Below, piece after piece: positions 25,376-34,679 of a stretch of DNA of 64,000 nt; the first letter of the stretch is position 1; every line of letters starts with the position of its first letter. The stretch is taken from assembly GCF_003332305.1 (NCBI RefSeq), contig NZ_QOIO01000004.1:62001-126000 (forward strand). The letters are read 5' to 3'. The notes under the pieces are model-generated. The model saw only the letters and a list, made by a program, of their open reading frames with translations, did no database searches and was not told the DNA's origin. This DNA comes from Microvirga aerophila (GTDB lineage Bacteria; Pseudomonadota; Alphaproteobacteria; Rhizobiales; Beijerinckiaceae). A program made the translations under genes and the position numbers.

Positions 25376-26182
25376 ATGGACCAGGAAATGTCCCCCCGCG
25401 TTTCGAGGCCCTGGACCGGAATGGTCCGCCGGCTGCGGGAACTCTATGAAGGGAATACCCACGAGGCGCATCAGTTTCGCTATGCCCTGCTGGTCTTCGA
25501 CGTCACGACGATCCTGTTCATCGTCGTTTCATCCTTCCTGCCGCGGTTCCAGGCGCTGGAATGGTTCGACGTCATCATCGGTTGCGTGGTTCTGGCGGAT
25601 TTCATCGCTCGCCTCGTCATCAGCCGGAACCGGTGGAAGGACTTCATTCATCCTGCCACCCTGGCGGACGTAGCCGCGATCATCTCGTTCCTGGCCCCGG
25701 TCGTCGGCGAAGGCATCGGATTCTTGCGGATCCTCCGCACATTGCGGTTGTTGCATACCTATCAACTGCTCGCGCGCCTGCGTGCGGACAGCGTCTTCTT
25801 TCGCCGCAATGAGGAATTGATCATCGCATCGGTCAATCTAGGCGTCTTCATCTTTGTCATGACGGGCTTCGTTTTCGAGACGCAACGCTGGACGAACACG
25901 AAGATCGGCAACTACATCGACGCGCTTTACTTCACCATCGCAGCTCTGACCACCACGGGCTTCGGCGACATCACGCTCACGGGAACGTGGGGACATCTGC
26001 TGTCGGTGGTCATCATGATCTGCGGCGTGACGCTGTTTCTGCGCCTCGTGCAGGTTCTGCTGAGGCCTAATAAGGTACGCTTTGCCTGCCCCGCCTGCGC
26101 CTTGCAGCGGCACGACCGGGATGCGGTTCATTGCAAGGCTTGCGGGACGATCCTGAACATTCCCGACGAAGGCGCGATCTAA
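25376..26182 (+). CDS. voltage-gated-type potassium channel with C-terminal Cys4 motif
   Basis: Ion channel of 268 aa. Four voltage-sensor-like helices precede the pore; helix 4 has spaced arginines (FLRILRTLRLLHTY). The pore reads ALYFTIAALTTTGFGDITLTG, with a GFGD rather than GYGD selectivity filter. After the last helix (SVVIMICGVTLFLRLVQ) the tail carries CPAC and CKAC eleven residues apart, a C-x2-C-x11-C-x2-C zinc-ribbon-like motif not typical of small bacterial potassium channels. The start is ATG 25376; a GTG directly before it at 25373 is equivalent. It converges with the ABC ATPase gene. Confidence 0.87.
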   Translation: MDQEMSPRVSRPWTGMVRRLRELYEGNTHEAHQFRYALLVFDVTTILFIVVSSFLPRFQALEWFDVIIGCVVLADFIARLVISRNRWKDFIHPATLADVAAIISFLAPVVGEGIGFLRILRTLRLLHTYQLLARLRADSVFFRRNEELIIASVNLGVFIFVMTGFVFETQRWTNTKIGNYIDALYFTIAALTTTGFGDITLTGTWGHLLSVVIMICGVTLFLRLVQVLLRPNKVRFACPACALQRHDRDAVHCKACGTILNIPDEGAI

Positions 26183-26185
26183 CGC

Positions 26186-27292
26186 TCAAGCCCCAGGAAT
26201 AATGGCGACTCCGCGCTGAAGCGCGAACGAGATCGCAACCGGAGTGCCGGGAGCGATAGGTTCCTTGCGGCCATACTGGACCACGAACAATTCGCCAATC
26301 GGGCTCTCGACCTCGTACTCGATCTGGGTGCCGAGGTAAGAGGCCTTCCGCACCGTGCCGGAGACGGCGTTCGGCTGCGCCATGGTCTCGTCGAGGAAGA
26401 TCGCGTCCGGCCGCACCGCGAGCTTCACCGGGCCTTTCATCACGCCGCGATGCGGCAGCTCTATCCGCAGGCGGTCGATCTGCACGTGCGCCTGCGGGCC
26501 AGCCAGATCTACGACCGCACCGGTCAGGATGTTGGCGTCGCCGATGAAGTCGGCCACGAACAGATCCGCCGGCTCCTCATAGAGTTCCCGCGGCGTGCCG
26601 GTCTGAGCAATCCGGGCATTCGACATCACGATGATCCGGTCGGAGACGGCAAGCGCCTCCTCCTGATCATGGGTGACATAAGCGACCGTCAGGTTGAGGT
26701 TCTGCTGCAGTTCACGGATATCCTCGCGGACCCGGCGGCGCAGCTTGGCATCGAGATTCGAGAGCGGCTCGTCGAAGAGAAGCACCTGGGGCTCGAGCAC
26801 GAGCGCGCGCGCCACCGCGACCCGCTGCTGCTGGCCGCCGGAAAGCTCGGACGGAGCGCGCTTTTCGAGGCCCGTGAGACCCACGAGGGAGAGCTTCTCC
26901 ATCGCCATCGCCACGGCATCCTTCTTGGAAGCGCCTTGCACTGTGGGGCCGTAGGCCACGTTCTCCAGCACCGACATGTGCGGGAAGAGGGCATAGGACT
27001 GGAACACCATGCTCACATCCCGGTCGGCCGCGGAGAGGTTCGTCACGTCACGGCCGCCGATCAGGATCTGCCCGGCGCTTGCCATTTCAAGCCCCGCGAT
27101 CATCCGCAAGGTCGTGGTCTTGCCACAGCCCGAGGGGCCGAGGAGCGTGACGAGCTGGCCGGGCTCAATCACGAACGAGACGCTGTCCACGGCGGTGACG
27201 CTGCCATAGCGCTTCGTGACGTTTCGGAACTCGACCGAAGCAGCCTGCTTTTTCAACATGGCGGAGGGACCCAAGGGAGTAACGGAGGTCAT
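26186..27292 (-). CDS. ABC transporter ATP-binding protein (Fe3+/phosphonate/hexose-phosphate type)
   Basis: Importer ATPase of 368 aa. Walker A is GPSGCGKTTT, the Q-loop is SMVFQSYALFPHM, the signature LSGGQQQRVAVARAL, Walker B VLLFDEPLSNLDAKLR. A C-terminal TOBE domain (VKLAVRPDAIFLD) places it in the FbpC/PotA/AfuC group. The start ATG 27292 lies five bases after the permease stop; a longer open frame to 28225 overlaps the permease. It is the last gene of an operon with the permease and binding protein. Confidence 0.92.
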   Translation of the reverse strand: MTSVTPLGPSAMLKKQAASVEFRNVTKRYGSVTAVDSVSFVIEPGQLVTLLGPSGCGKTTTLRMIAGLEMASAGQILIGGRDVTNLSAADRDVSMVFQSYALFPHMSVLENVAYGPTVQGASKKDAVAMAMEKLSLVGLTGLEKRAPSELSGGQQQRVAVARALVLEPQVLLFDEPLSNLDAKLRRRVREDIRELQQNLNLTVAYVTHDQEEALAVSDRIIVMSNARIAQTGTPRELYEEPADLFVADFIGDANILTGAVVDLAGPQAHVQIDRLRIELPHRGVMKGPVKLAVRPDAIFLDETMAQPNAVSGTVRKASYLGTQIEYEVESPIGELFVVQYGRKEPIAPGTPVAISFALQRGVAIIPGA

Positions 27293-27297
27293 TTGGT

Positions 27298-29484
27298 TCA
27301 CGGCAGAGCCTCGACGGCGACGGCAGGAGCGTTCGCGGCGGCAGACCGGCGACCGAGACGCCGCTCGCCGACCGCAAGCTGGATCGCCACGATAGCGAGC
27401 AGCATGACGAGGATGAGCGCGGTGGAGTAGGCGATGGCAAGGCCGAACTCGCCTGCCTCCACGCGGCCGACGATATAGGTCGTCGCCATGTTGTACTCCG
27501 CGGTCACGAGGAAGATCACGGCGCTCACGGCCGTCATCGCGCGGACGAAGGAATAGACCAGGGAAGCCACGATGGCCGGCCGCAGCAGAGGCAGCACCAC
27601 GCGCCGCATTGTCGTGGCGGACCGCGCTCCGAGGGTGAGCGATGCTTCGTCGAGGCTCTTGTCGATCTGGCTCAGGGTCGCGATGCCGGAGCGCACGCCT
27701 ACGGGCATGTTGCGGAACACGAAGCACATCACGAGGATGAAGCCTGTCCCGGTAATCTCGATCGGCGGAACGTTGAAGGCGAGGATATAGGACACGCCCA
27801 CCACCGTACCAGGGATGGCAAAGCTGAGCAGGGTGCCGAACTCGAAGGCGCGCTGGCCCGAGAAGCGCTGGCGCGTCAGGAGATAGGCGGTCAGGAGGCC
27901 GATGGCCGCCGTGAGTGGGGCGGAGAGCGCCGCGACCTTCATGGTGGCGAAGAAGGAATCCCACGCGGAGCCGGAGAAGTAGAGGCCGCGCTCGGTCCCC
28001 TCGATCCGGAAGGCCGTGATGAAGTGCTCGAGCGTCGGTGTGTAGTCGCGGCCCATGGAGCGCACGAATGCGCCGATCACGATGATCACATAGATGGCGA
28101 GCGTGAAAACCGCCCAGGGGATCGCCGTGAGATAGGAAGCCAAAGCCACCCGCCGCGGGAGGGGCAGGGGAATGCCCGCATCTCCCTTGCCGGTGACGGT
28201 GGTGTAGACCTTCTTGCCGAGCCAAGCATGCTGAAGCCAGAAGGCCCCAAGGGTGAAAGCCAGAAGGATGATGGACAAAACCGCTGCTCGGCCCTGATCC
28301 TGTTGCGCCCCGACGACCGCGAAGAAAATCTTGGTCGACAAAACCTCGTAGTTGCCGCCGAGGACGAGAGGATTTCCGAAATCCGCAAGGCTTTCCACAA
28401 ATCCCAGCAGGAACGCGTTAGCGAGGCCTGGACGCATGAGCGGGAGCGTCACAGTCAGGAAGGTCGTCCAGCTCTTGGCACGTAGGGTTTGAGACGCTTC
28501 CTCCAGGGTCGGGCTGATGCCCTGGACCACCCCGATCAGAACCAGGAACGCGATAGGCGTGAAAGCCAGGAGCTGTGCGATGAGGATGCCCGGCAGACCA
28601 TAGATCCAGCGCGAACGCGGGACGCCGAACCACTCGAACAGAACCGCCGAGAGCGCGCCGGAGCGTCCGAACAGCAGGATCAGCGCAAGTCCAATCACGA
28701 AAGGCGGCGTGATGATGGGCAGAACACTCATCACGCGCAGGAGCTTCTTGTAGCGGAAGGCCGTGCGTGTCGCGATGAGCGCGAAGGCAAGGCCCAGGGC
28801 CGTGGTGCCGAAGGCCACGAGCACGCCGAGGAACAGGGTGTTCCAGGCCACGCCGCAACGCAGTTCGCCTGTCAGACAGTCGAGCCCCCAGATCGACCGA
28901 TCCATGAACTTCGTCAGGAACGTCAGCGGCGCGAAGTTTCCGCCGTCGTCCGCGAAGGCACTGGCCAGAATGGTGCTGACGGGAAAGAACACGAAGATGA
29001 CGATCAGGGCGATCACAACGCCGATGGACGAAGTCACAAAGGCGTCGCCCCTGCACCAGCCGCGGGCGGCCAACCCATGGCACAGGATGATCAGGAAGGC
29101 GCTCGCCGTCAGAGCGGCCCCGAACCCCATGCCGTCCTGGCTCGGTCCGGGATCGGCGAACACCTTCAGGGCGTCTACGGTCCAGCCGTTGAGGCCGATC
29201 AGGAAGCCCTGAAGAACGACCAGGGCCAGTCCCAACAGGCCCGAGGCGACGAGCCAACTGCTTCCGACCGGGCGGGATCCCGCCAAGGCCGGTCGCAGGG
29301 CCAGGAGAAGCGGCACGAGGATCGGCAGGAGCCACCAGGCTCCCGCGAGTCCCCGCACGAGACCCGACCCGCCCACGAAGTAGTCCGTGAGGGAGGGAGC
29401 TGCTCCTCTCTCAAAGCCGTACCAGGGCAGGAGCACATAGCCGACCCAGCCCAAAACGATCCAGCCAACGGTGGCCCGTGACAT
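27298..29484 (-). CDS. ABC transporter permease, fused double permease
   Basis: Inner-membrane permease of 728 aa with two BPD_transp_1 domains in one chain. The EAA loops read EASQTLRAKSWTTFLTVTLP in the first half and EASLTLGARSATTMRRVVLP in the second, each contacting the ATPase. An N-terminal extension of four or five extra helices makes it longer than FbpB (about 500 aa) and close to AfuB-type permeases. It is the middle gene between the binding protein (29592-30638) and the ATPase. Confidence 0.92.
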   Translation of the reverse strand: MSRATVGWIVLGWVGYVLLPWYGFERGAAPSLTDYFVGGSGLVRGLAGAWWLLPILVPLLLALRPALAGSRPVGSSWLVASGLLGLALVVLQGFLIGLNGWTVDALKVFADPGPSQDGMGFGAALTASAFLIILCHGLAARGWCRGDAFVTSSIGVVIALIVIFVFFPVSTILASAFADDGGNFAPLTFLTKFMDRSIWGLDCLTGELRCGVAWNTLFLGVLVAFGTTALGLAFALIATRTAFRYKKLLRVMSVLPIITPPFVIGLALILLFGRSGALSAVLFEWFGVPRSRWIYGLPGILIAQLLAFTPIAFLVLIGVVQGISPTLEEASQTLRAKSWTTFLTVTLPLMRPGLANAFLLGFVESLADFGNPLVLGGNYEVLSTKIFFAVVGAQQDQGRAAVLSIILLAFTLGAFWLQHAWLGKKVYTTVTGKGDAGIPLPLPRRVALASYLTAIPWAVFTLAIYVIIVIGAFVRSMGRDYTPTLEHFITAFRIEGTERGLYFSGSAWDSFFATMKVAALSAPLTAAIGLLTAYLLTRQRFSGQRAFEFGTLLSFAIPGTVVGVSYILAFNVPPIEITGTGFILVMCFVFRNMPVGVRSGIATLSQIDKSLDEASLTLGARSATTMRRVVLPLLRPAIVASLVYSFVRAMTAVSAVIFLVTAEYNMATTYIVGRVEAGEFGLAIAYSTALILVMLLAIVAIQLAVGERRLGRRSAAANAPAVAVEALP

Positions 29485-29591
29485 GCCTGTTCTCTCGCGA
29501 AGGCCGGAGCAGAGGCAGACTCTGTCCCGGATAGGTGCCTAATGCGCTCGGCGAAACGAGGTCTTTCCGCCGAGCGGGACTTGCCGCCAGA

Positions 29592-30638
29592 CTATTTCGG
29601 CAGGTTCTTCACCTCTGCGTCCCACTTGGACAGCAGGCGCTTGCGCTCTTCCGAAGAGCCGTACTTCGCGAAATCGAAGTTGATCAGCTTGATCTCGCTG
29701 AGCTTCGGCGCTTCGGCCGGAACCGGAGTGCTCTTATTCGAGGGCACCTGATAAGACTTGGCCTCGGCTCCGATCTTCTGGGCTGCGGGCGTCAGGGCCC
29801 AATCATAGAACTTCTTGGCGTTATCCAGGTTCTTGGCGCCCTTGATGATCGACATGGAGCCGATCTCGAAGCCGGTTCCCTCGCATGGAGCGACCACCTT
29901 GATGGGAGCCTTGTCCACCACCATGGTGACGATGTCGTGCATGAACGCGATGCCGACGGTAGTCTCGCCCAGGGCCATGGCCTTGGCCGGCGCGGCGCCG
30001 GACTTGGTGTACTGGTTGACGTTCTTGTGCAGGGACTTCAGGTACTCGAAGCCCTTGTCCTCGCCCATGAGCTGCACGATGGTGGCGAGCAGGGTGTAGG
30101 CCGTGCCGGATGAGTTCGGGTCGGCGACCTGCACCTCGTCCTTCAGCTTGGCGCCGAGGATGTCGGCCCAGCACTTGGGTTCGGGAATGCCGTTCGATTT
30201 CACGAGCTCGGTGTTGTAGCCGAACCCGAGCGCACCCGAATAGATGCCGACCGTGCGGTTCTTGGACTGCTCCCACTGGCGAACGGCCCAGTCCTGTAGC
30301 TCGCCCATCTTCGGCGATTTATATTCCACGGTCAGGCCCTCTTCGGCCGCCTGCATGTGGGGATCGCCCGTGCCGCCCCACCAGATGTCCGCGCGGGGAT
30401 TGGCGGCTTCCGCCTTCACCTGGGCGAACACTTCGCCGGCGCTTTTGCGGGTCATGGAGACCTTGACGCCGGTTTCCCGCTCGAAGGCGGTGGTCATGGC
30501 GCGGCACCATTCTTCCTGCACGCCGCAATACATGACCAGCGCGCCCTGCGCCTGAGCCGTGCCGGCGGACATGAAGGAGAAGGCCGTAACCGTGCCTGCC
30601 AGCATGCTGGCAGCGATGAGATGTCTTCTTTTGCTCAT
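29592..30638 (-). CDS. ABC transporter periplasmic substrate-binding protein
   Basis: Periplasmic binding protein of 348 aa (Fe3+/AfuA/2-aminoethylphosphonate-like cluster). A signal peptide (MSKRRHLIAASMLAGTVTAF, cleavage near AQA-QG) precedes VMYCGVQEEWCRAMTTAF and the IWWGGTGDPHMQAAEEG segment. It lacks an obvious paired-Tyr ferric-iron motif, so a phosphorylated or other anionic organic ligand is more likely. It is encoded first in the transporter operon, with an inositol-monophosphatase-family gene just upstream on the same strand. Confidence 0.9.
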   Translation of the reverse strand: MSKRRHLIAASMLAGTVTAFSFMSAGTAQAQGALVMYCGVQEEWCRAMTTAFERETGVKVSMTRKSAGEVFAQVKAEAANPRADIWWGGTGDPHMQAAEEGLTVEYKSPKMGELQDWAVRQWEQSKNRTVGIYSGALGFGYNTELVKSNGIPEPKCWADILGAKLKDEVQVADPNSSGTAYTLLATIVQLMGEDKGFEYLKSLHKNVNQYTKSGAAPAKAMALGETTVGIAFMHDIVTMVVDKAPIKVVAPCEGTGFEIGSMSIIKGAKNLDNAKKFYDWALTPAAQKIGAEAKSYQVPSNKSTPVPAEAPKLSEIKLINFDFAKYGSSEERKRLLSKWDAEVKNLPK

Positions 30639-30831
30639 AAACTGATCCTCCCGTTGGATTTATTTGTTTTTGTTTGGCTGGCTAAGCTCCATCCATTGCG
30701 TCTGCCGGTCAAGAGCTTTGCCGAAGTTTTGAAGCTGCCTTTTAGGATAACGAGGCGCGGCCTGAGGACTGCCTGCCGGGAGGGAGGCGCTTCGGACGCG
30801 TCACACCCCGTCCCCGGCGGCCTTGGCAAGC

Positions 30832-31626
30832 TCACGGCTCCTTGGCAATTCCGGTTGCGGCGATCAGAAGATCCGCCAGTTCCGGCGTGCAAGCGAGGAC
30901 GGGGTTACCCTTTCGTAAGCCGTCTTTGGCCAGGAAATTGTTGGTCCAGCCGCCAGCCTCCTCGATGATGAGAAGAGCCGCCAAGACGTCCCAGGAATTG
31001 ATGTGGAGCTCGCAATAGGCGTCAATCCGCCCATCCGCCACATAGGCGAGGCCAAGGGTTCCCGAGCCTGCCCGGCGTACGTTCGCGCCAGCCGCCTTCA
31101 GATTCTCCACCACGGCAATGTATGGGTCGTGGGCGAGGCGGGAGGACCAACCGGCTTCGACGGTCGCTTGGCGGATCTGGGAAAGGCCGCTCACGCGGAT
31201 CGGTTCGCCGTTGAGGCGCGCGCCGCGGCCCCGCAGAGCGGTGTAAACCTCGTTCTGCATCACGTCGTAGACCACGCCGATTTCGGTCCGGCCGTCGCGA
31301 ACGAAGGCGATCGAAATGGCGAAATGGGGAATGCCGCGGGCGAAGTTCGCCGTACCGTCGATCGGGTCCACGACCCATACATCGCTCTCGAAGGAGCCGC
31401 CTCCCTCTTCGCCGAAGAAGGCATCGTTGGGGAAGAGCTCGTGCAACCGGGCTCTGATCAGCTCCTCCACCTCGGCATCCGTCGCGGTCAGGAAGTCCTG
31501 ATGGCCCTTGAAATCCGGGAGCTGCGAGCGCGGTCGCTCGAGAAAGCACCTGCGAGCCAGAAGGCCGGCCTCCCAGGCCGTTGCGCAGGCCGCTGCGAAC
31601 CTCGTTTCCAAACCGTCCGTCGTCAT
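30832..31626 (-). CDS. inositol monophosphatase family protein
   Basis: Mg-dependent, lithium-sensitive-type phosphatase of 264 aa. Metal-binding motifs: FGEEGGGSFE, WVVDPIDGTANFARG and the C-terminal SWDVLAALLIIEEAGG. Substrates in this family include inositol-, histidinol- and sugar-phosphates. It precedes the ABC importer genes on the same strand by about 190 bases; a shared role in taking up and dephosphorylating a sugar- or inositol-phosphate is plausible inference. The start ATG 31626 gives the usual length. Confidence 0.92.
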   Translation of the reverse strand: MTTDGLETRFAAACATAWEAGLLARRCFLERPRSQLPDFKGHQDFLTATDAEVEELIRARLHELFPNDAFFGEEGGGSFESDVWVVDPIDGTANFARGIPHFAISIAFVRDGRTEIGVVYDVMQNEVYTALRGRGARLNGEPIRVSGLSQIRQATVEAGWSSRLAHDPYIAVVENLKAAGANVRRAGSGTLGLAYVADGRIDAYCELHINSWDVLAALLIIEEAGGWTNNFLAKDGLRKGNPVLACTPELADLLIAATGIAKEP

Positions 31627-31823
31627 GGCTTCCGTTCGCCTCCCAGGATCAAAAAAGCCTGCTCGCTATCGTCAGGCCGTCATCGTCATCTGCCAGATTT
31701 GCGTGAATCTGCCTTCGGGGCGAAAGACAATGTCTCCATGACCCGCTGAATTGATCCTTTATTAGCCGGCTTCAATCAACTAGGCTGCTAGCAACATCGT
31801 CAGGAAATCCCCACCCTTTCCGA

Positions 31824-32249
31824 ATGCCCAAGAGCCCAAAAGAACAGTTCTGCCAAGTTGCGGCTCTCCCTTTCCGGATCAAGGACGGTAGGATCGAGGT
31901 CCTTCTCGTGACGTCGCGGGAGACCAAGCGTTGGCTCATCCCCAAGGGCTGGCCGATGAAGGGTAAGAAGCCCCATAAGGCGGCCGCCCAGGAGGCGGTC
32001 GAGGAGGCGGGGGTCAAGGGAGAGATCAAGCCGAAGCCTCTCGGCCATTATGATTATTGGAAGCGGCGGGCAGCGCATTTCGATCTGTGCCGGGTCGATG
32101 TCTATCCGCTCGAGGTCTCGAAACAGCTCAGCTCCTGGCGCGAAAAGGGGCAGCGCGACGCACGATGGTTCGACGTGGAGGAGGCGGCCCATCAGGTGCT
32201 CGAGCCTGCTCTTGCCCAGCTTATCCTCAGCCTGCCGGAAAGCCTCTGA
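31824..32249 (+). CDS. NUDIX hydrolase
   Basis: NUDIX pyrophosphohydrolase of 141 aa, probably of the diadenosine/diphosphoinositol polyphosphate branch found in alphaproteobacteria (PKGWPMKGKKPHKAAAQEA). The NUDIX box is recognisable as GKKPHKAAAQEAVEEAGV; the usual Arg before the first Glu of REUxEE is Gln here, while the metal-binding EExG is kept. The function is likely cleaning of nucleotide or inositol pyrophosphates. It is divergent from the inositol-phosphatase gene. Confidence 0.88.
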   Translation: MPKSPKEQFCQVAALPFRIKDGRIEVLLVTSRETKRWLIPKGWPMKGKKPHKAAAQEAVEEAGVKGEIKPKPLGHYDYWKRRAAHFDLCRVDVYPLEVSKQLSSWREKGQRDARWFDVEEAAHQVLEPALAQLILSLPESL

Positions 32250-32386
32250 CAGCACCGGCGTTTGGAGCCATCATCCCGATTTTTGCCGGGCGTAAGGGAA
32301 CGCAAAGGCATCCAAGAAGTCTTTCCTCTGTCGACGGGCCGCCGGGGCTCGGCCATCCGTGACTCACGATGAAGGGGAGACGACTT

Positions 32387-33565
32387 ATGAAAGCTCTGCG
32401 CTGGCATGGAAAAGGCGACATCCGCTGCGATACCGTTCCGGATCCGCAGATCGAACAGCCCCGCGACGCAATCATCAAGGTCACCAGCTGCGCCATCTGC
32501 GGCTCCGATCTCCACCTGTACGACCACTTCATGCCGGGCATGAAGAAGGGCGACATCATGGGCCATGAGTTCATGGGCGAGGTCGTCGAGGTCGGGCAGG
32601 AAGCCAAGAGCAAGCTCAAGGTCGGCGACAGGGTGGTCATCCCCTTCACCATCATCTGCGGCGAATGCGATCAGTGCAAGCGTGGGAACTTCTCGGTTTG
32701 CGAACGCACGAACCGCAATGCCGAACTGGCCGCCACGGCCTTCGGCCACACGACGGCAGGCCTGTTCGGCTATACCCATCTGACCGGCGGCTATCCGGGC
32801 GGACAGGCGGAATATGTCCGCGTTCCCTTCGCCGATACCACGCACATCAAGGTTCCGAATGGATTGACGGACGAGCAGGTGCTCTTCCTGGGAGACATCT
32901 TTCCGACCGGATGGCAGGCAGCCGTGCAGTGCGATATCCAGCCGACCGATACGGTTGCGATCTGGGGCGCCGGACCGGTCGGCCAGATGGCGATCCGCAG
33001 CGCCATTCTTCTTGGCGCCAAGCAGGTCATCGCCATCGACCGGTTGCCCGAGCGTCTCAGCATGGCGAAAGCGGGCGGAGCGATCACCATCAACTTCGAT
33101 GAGGAGAGCGTCATCGAACGGCTCAATCAACTTACCCAAGGTAAGGGGCCGGAGAAGTGCATCGACGCCGTCGGCATGGAATCGCATGTGTCCCTGCGCC
33201 AGCCTGACACGATCTATGATCGCGCCAAGCAGGCCGTGATGCTGGAGAGCGACCGGCCGCACGTGCTGCGCGAGATGATCTATGTCTGCCGTCCCGCCGG
33301 CGTCATCTCCGTTCCGGGCGTTTACGGCGGCCTCGTCGACAAGCTCCCGTTCGGCGCCGTCATGAACAAGGGACTGACGATCCGCACGGGGCAAACCCAC
33401 GTGAACCGCTGGAGCGACGATCTCCTGCGCCGCATCGAGGAAGGTCAGATCGATCCGTCCTTCGTCATCACGCATACGGTGGGCCTCGAGCAGGGGCCCG
33501 AGATGTACGAAATCTTCCGTGACAAGAAGGACGGCTGCATCAAGGTCGTTCTCAAAACCAGCTGA
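32387..33565 (+). CDS. zinc-dependent alcohol dehydrogenase (formaldehyde-dehydrogenase-like)
   Basis: Medium-chain dehydrogenase of 392 aa. Catalytic zinc region: [14 protein letters not shown] and [12 protein letters not shown]. Structural zinc lobe: [15 protein letters not shown]. Rossmann motif: [20 protein letters not shown]. The extra loop [18 protein letters not shown] resembles glutathione-independent formaldehyde dehydrogenases. The start ATG 32387 has GGGGAG upstream; ATG 32369 does not. It is followed nine bases later by a cyclase/dehydrase-like membrane gene, a pairing often seen in Hyphomicrobiales. Confidence 0.9.
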   Translation: MKALRWHGKGDIRCDTVPDPQIEQPRDAIIKVTSCAICGSDLHLYDHFMPGMKKGDIMGHEFMGEVVEVGQEAKSKLKVGDRVVIPFTIICGECDQCKRGNFSVCERTNRNAELAATAFGHTTAGLFGYTHLTGGYPGGQAEYVRVPFADTTHIKVPNGLTDEQVLFLGDIFPTGWQAAVQCDIQPTDTVAIWGAGPVGQMAIRSAILLGAKQVIAIDRLPERLSMAKAGGAITINFDEESVIERLNQLTQGKGPEKCIDAVGMESHVSLRQPDTIYDRAKQAVMLESDRPHVLREMIYVCRPAGVISVPGVYGGLVDKLPFGAVMNKGLTIRTGQTHVNRWSDDLLRRIEEGQIDPSFVITHTVGLEQGPEMYEIFRDKKDGCIKVVLKTS

Positions 33566-33574
33566 GGTGCCGCC

Positions 33575-34153
33575 ATGGCTCATCATCGCGAAGGCCGGTC
33601 TCACGGCCATCACAACAACTCTTCGGCCCACGCTCTCGCACAGGGTCTAGGATGGTTCAGCATTGCGCTTGGCGCCATCGAGGTCTTTGGCGGCCGGAGC
33701 GTGGCCCGCTGGCTTGGCATGGAGCAGCATGAAACGCTGATCCGCGCCTATGGGGTACGCGAGATCGTCAAGGGCGTCGGCATTCTGACGTCGAAGGATC
33801 CGACGCCATGGGTGTGGGGCCGCGTCGCCGGCGACGCGCTCGATCTTGCGACCCTGGGCAAGGGCCTCAGCGATCCGAGGGCTCACCGGGACAACGTCAT
33901 GATTGCCATGGGCGCGGTCGCCGGCGCCACGGCGCTCGACATCTACTGCGCCAACGCCCTCACGGGGGAGTCCGACAGGTCGAACAGAGAGCAGCGCTGG
34001 GACTACAGCGATCGGAGCGGGTTGCCCCGGTCGCCGAACGAGATGCGGGGCGCCGCAAGGGATTTCGAGATGCCGCGCGACATGCGCATCCCCGACGCGC
34101 TGCGACCCTGGACGCAGCCTCAGGCGCCCGGAACCCCGCAGCCGTCCATGTAG
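33575..34153 (+). CDS. putative membrane protein, 'cyclase/dehydrase' N-terminal type
   Basis: Protein of 192 aa with a His-rich N-terminus (HHREGRSHGHHNN), three or so hydrophobic stretches (GLGWFSIALGAIEVFGG, VMIAMGAVAGATALDIYC) and a Pro/Arg-rich tail. GVREIVKGVGILTSKDP is the conserved core of a family annotated as cyclase dehydrase, usually fused to or next to a START-like domain, which is absent here. The function is unknown. It is probably co-transcribed with the zinc alcohol dehydrogenase upstream. Confidence 0.72.
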   Translation: MAHHREGRSHGHHNNSSAHALAQGLGWFSIALGAIEVFGGRSVARWLGMEQHETLIRAYGVREIVKGVGILTSKDPTPWVWGRVAGDALDLATLGKGLSDPRAHRDNVMIAMGAVAGATALDIYCANALTGESDRSNREQRWDYSDRSGLPRSPNEMRGAARDFEMPRDMRIPDALRPWTQPQAPGTPQPSM

Positions 34154-34168
34154 GATACATGCTGCCAT

Positions 34169-34615
34169 ATGGCGAAGCGTGTCTTCACGATCGGCTATGA
34201 GGGAGCGGATGTTGACCGCTTCCTCATGGCTTTGAAGGACGCAGGCGTAGAGACGCTTGCGGATGTCCGGGCCGTGGCGCTTTCGCGAAAGCGCGGGTTC
34301 TCCAAATCCGCCTTACGCGACGCGCTAGCGGGTCAGGACATCGGCTACCGTCATTTCAGAGAACTCGGAACTCCCAAGGAGGGGCGTCAGGCGGCGCGGG
34401 CAGGCGACAGCGCGCTGATGCGGCGGATCTACTGCGAGGAGGTGCTGACCTCGGCTCCGGCGCAGGATGCCTTCCGGGAACTCGCAGTCCTGGCGGGCGA
34501 TCAACCTATCTGTCTCCTGTGCTTCGAGCGGGATCCGGAAAACTGCCATCGCCGCGTTCTGGCGCAACGGCTGGCCGAGCAAGGCTGGGAGATCGTCGAT
34601 CTCACTGTCTTGTAA
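34169..34615 (+). CDS. DUF488 family protein
   Basis: Small conserved protein of 148 aa with TIGYEGADVDRFLMALKDAG, VDVRAxxxSRKRGFSK-like core (DVRAVALSRKRGFSK) and the Cys/His motif LLCFERDPENCHRR. These define DUF488, whose biochemical role is unknown. The start ATG 34169 lies 15 bases after the previous stop, so it likely belongs to the same transcript as the alcohol dehydrogenase pair. Confidence 0.85.
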   Translation: MAKRVFTIGYEGADVDRFLMALKDAGVETLADVRAVALSRKRGFSKSALRDALAGQDIGYRHFRELGTPKEGRQAARAGDSALMRRIYCEEVLTSAPAQDAFRELAVLAGDQPICLLCFERDPENCHRRVLAQRLAEQGWEIVDLTVL

Positions 34616-34679
34616 GTCGCCTTGACAAGGTCTTTGCGCGGCGTTCCGTTGTCCCCAGCGAACCCCGAGCGCAAAGAAC

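Noticed and set aside
27293..28225. Long minus-strand extension of the ABC ATPase
   Set aside because: It is an out-of-frame shadow of the permease gene; the ATPase domain starts right after 27292.
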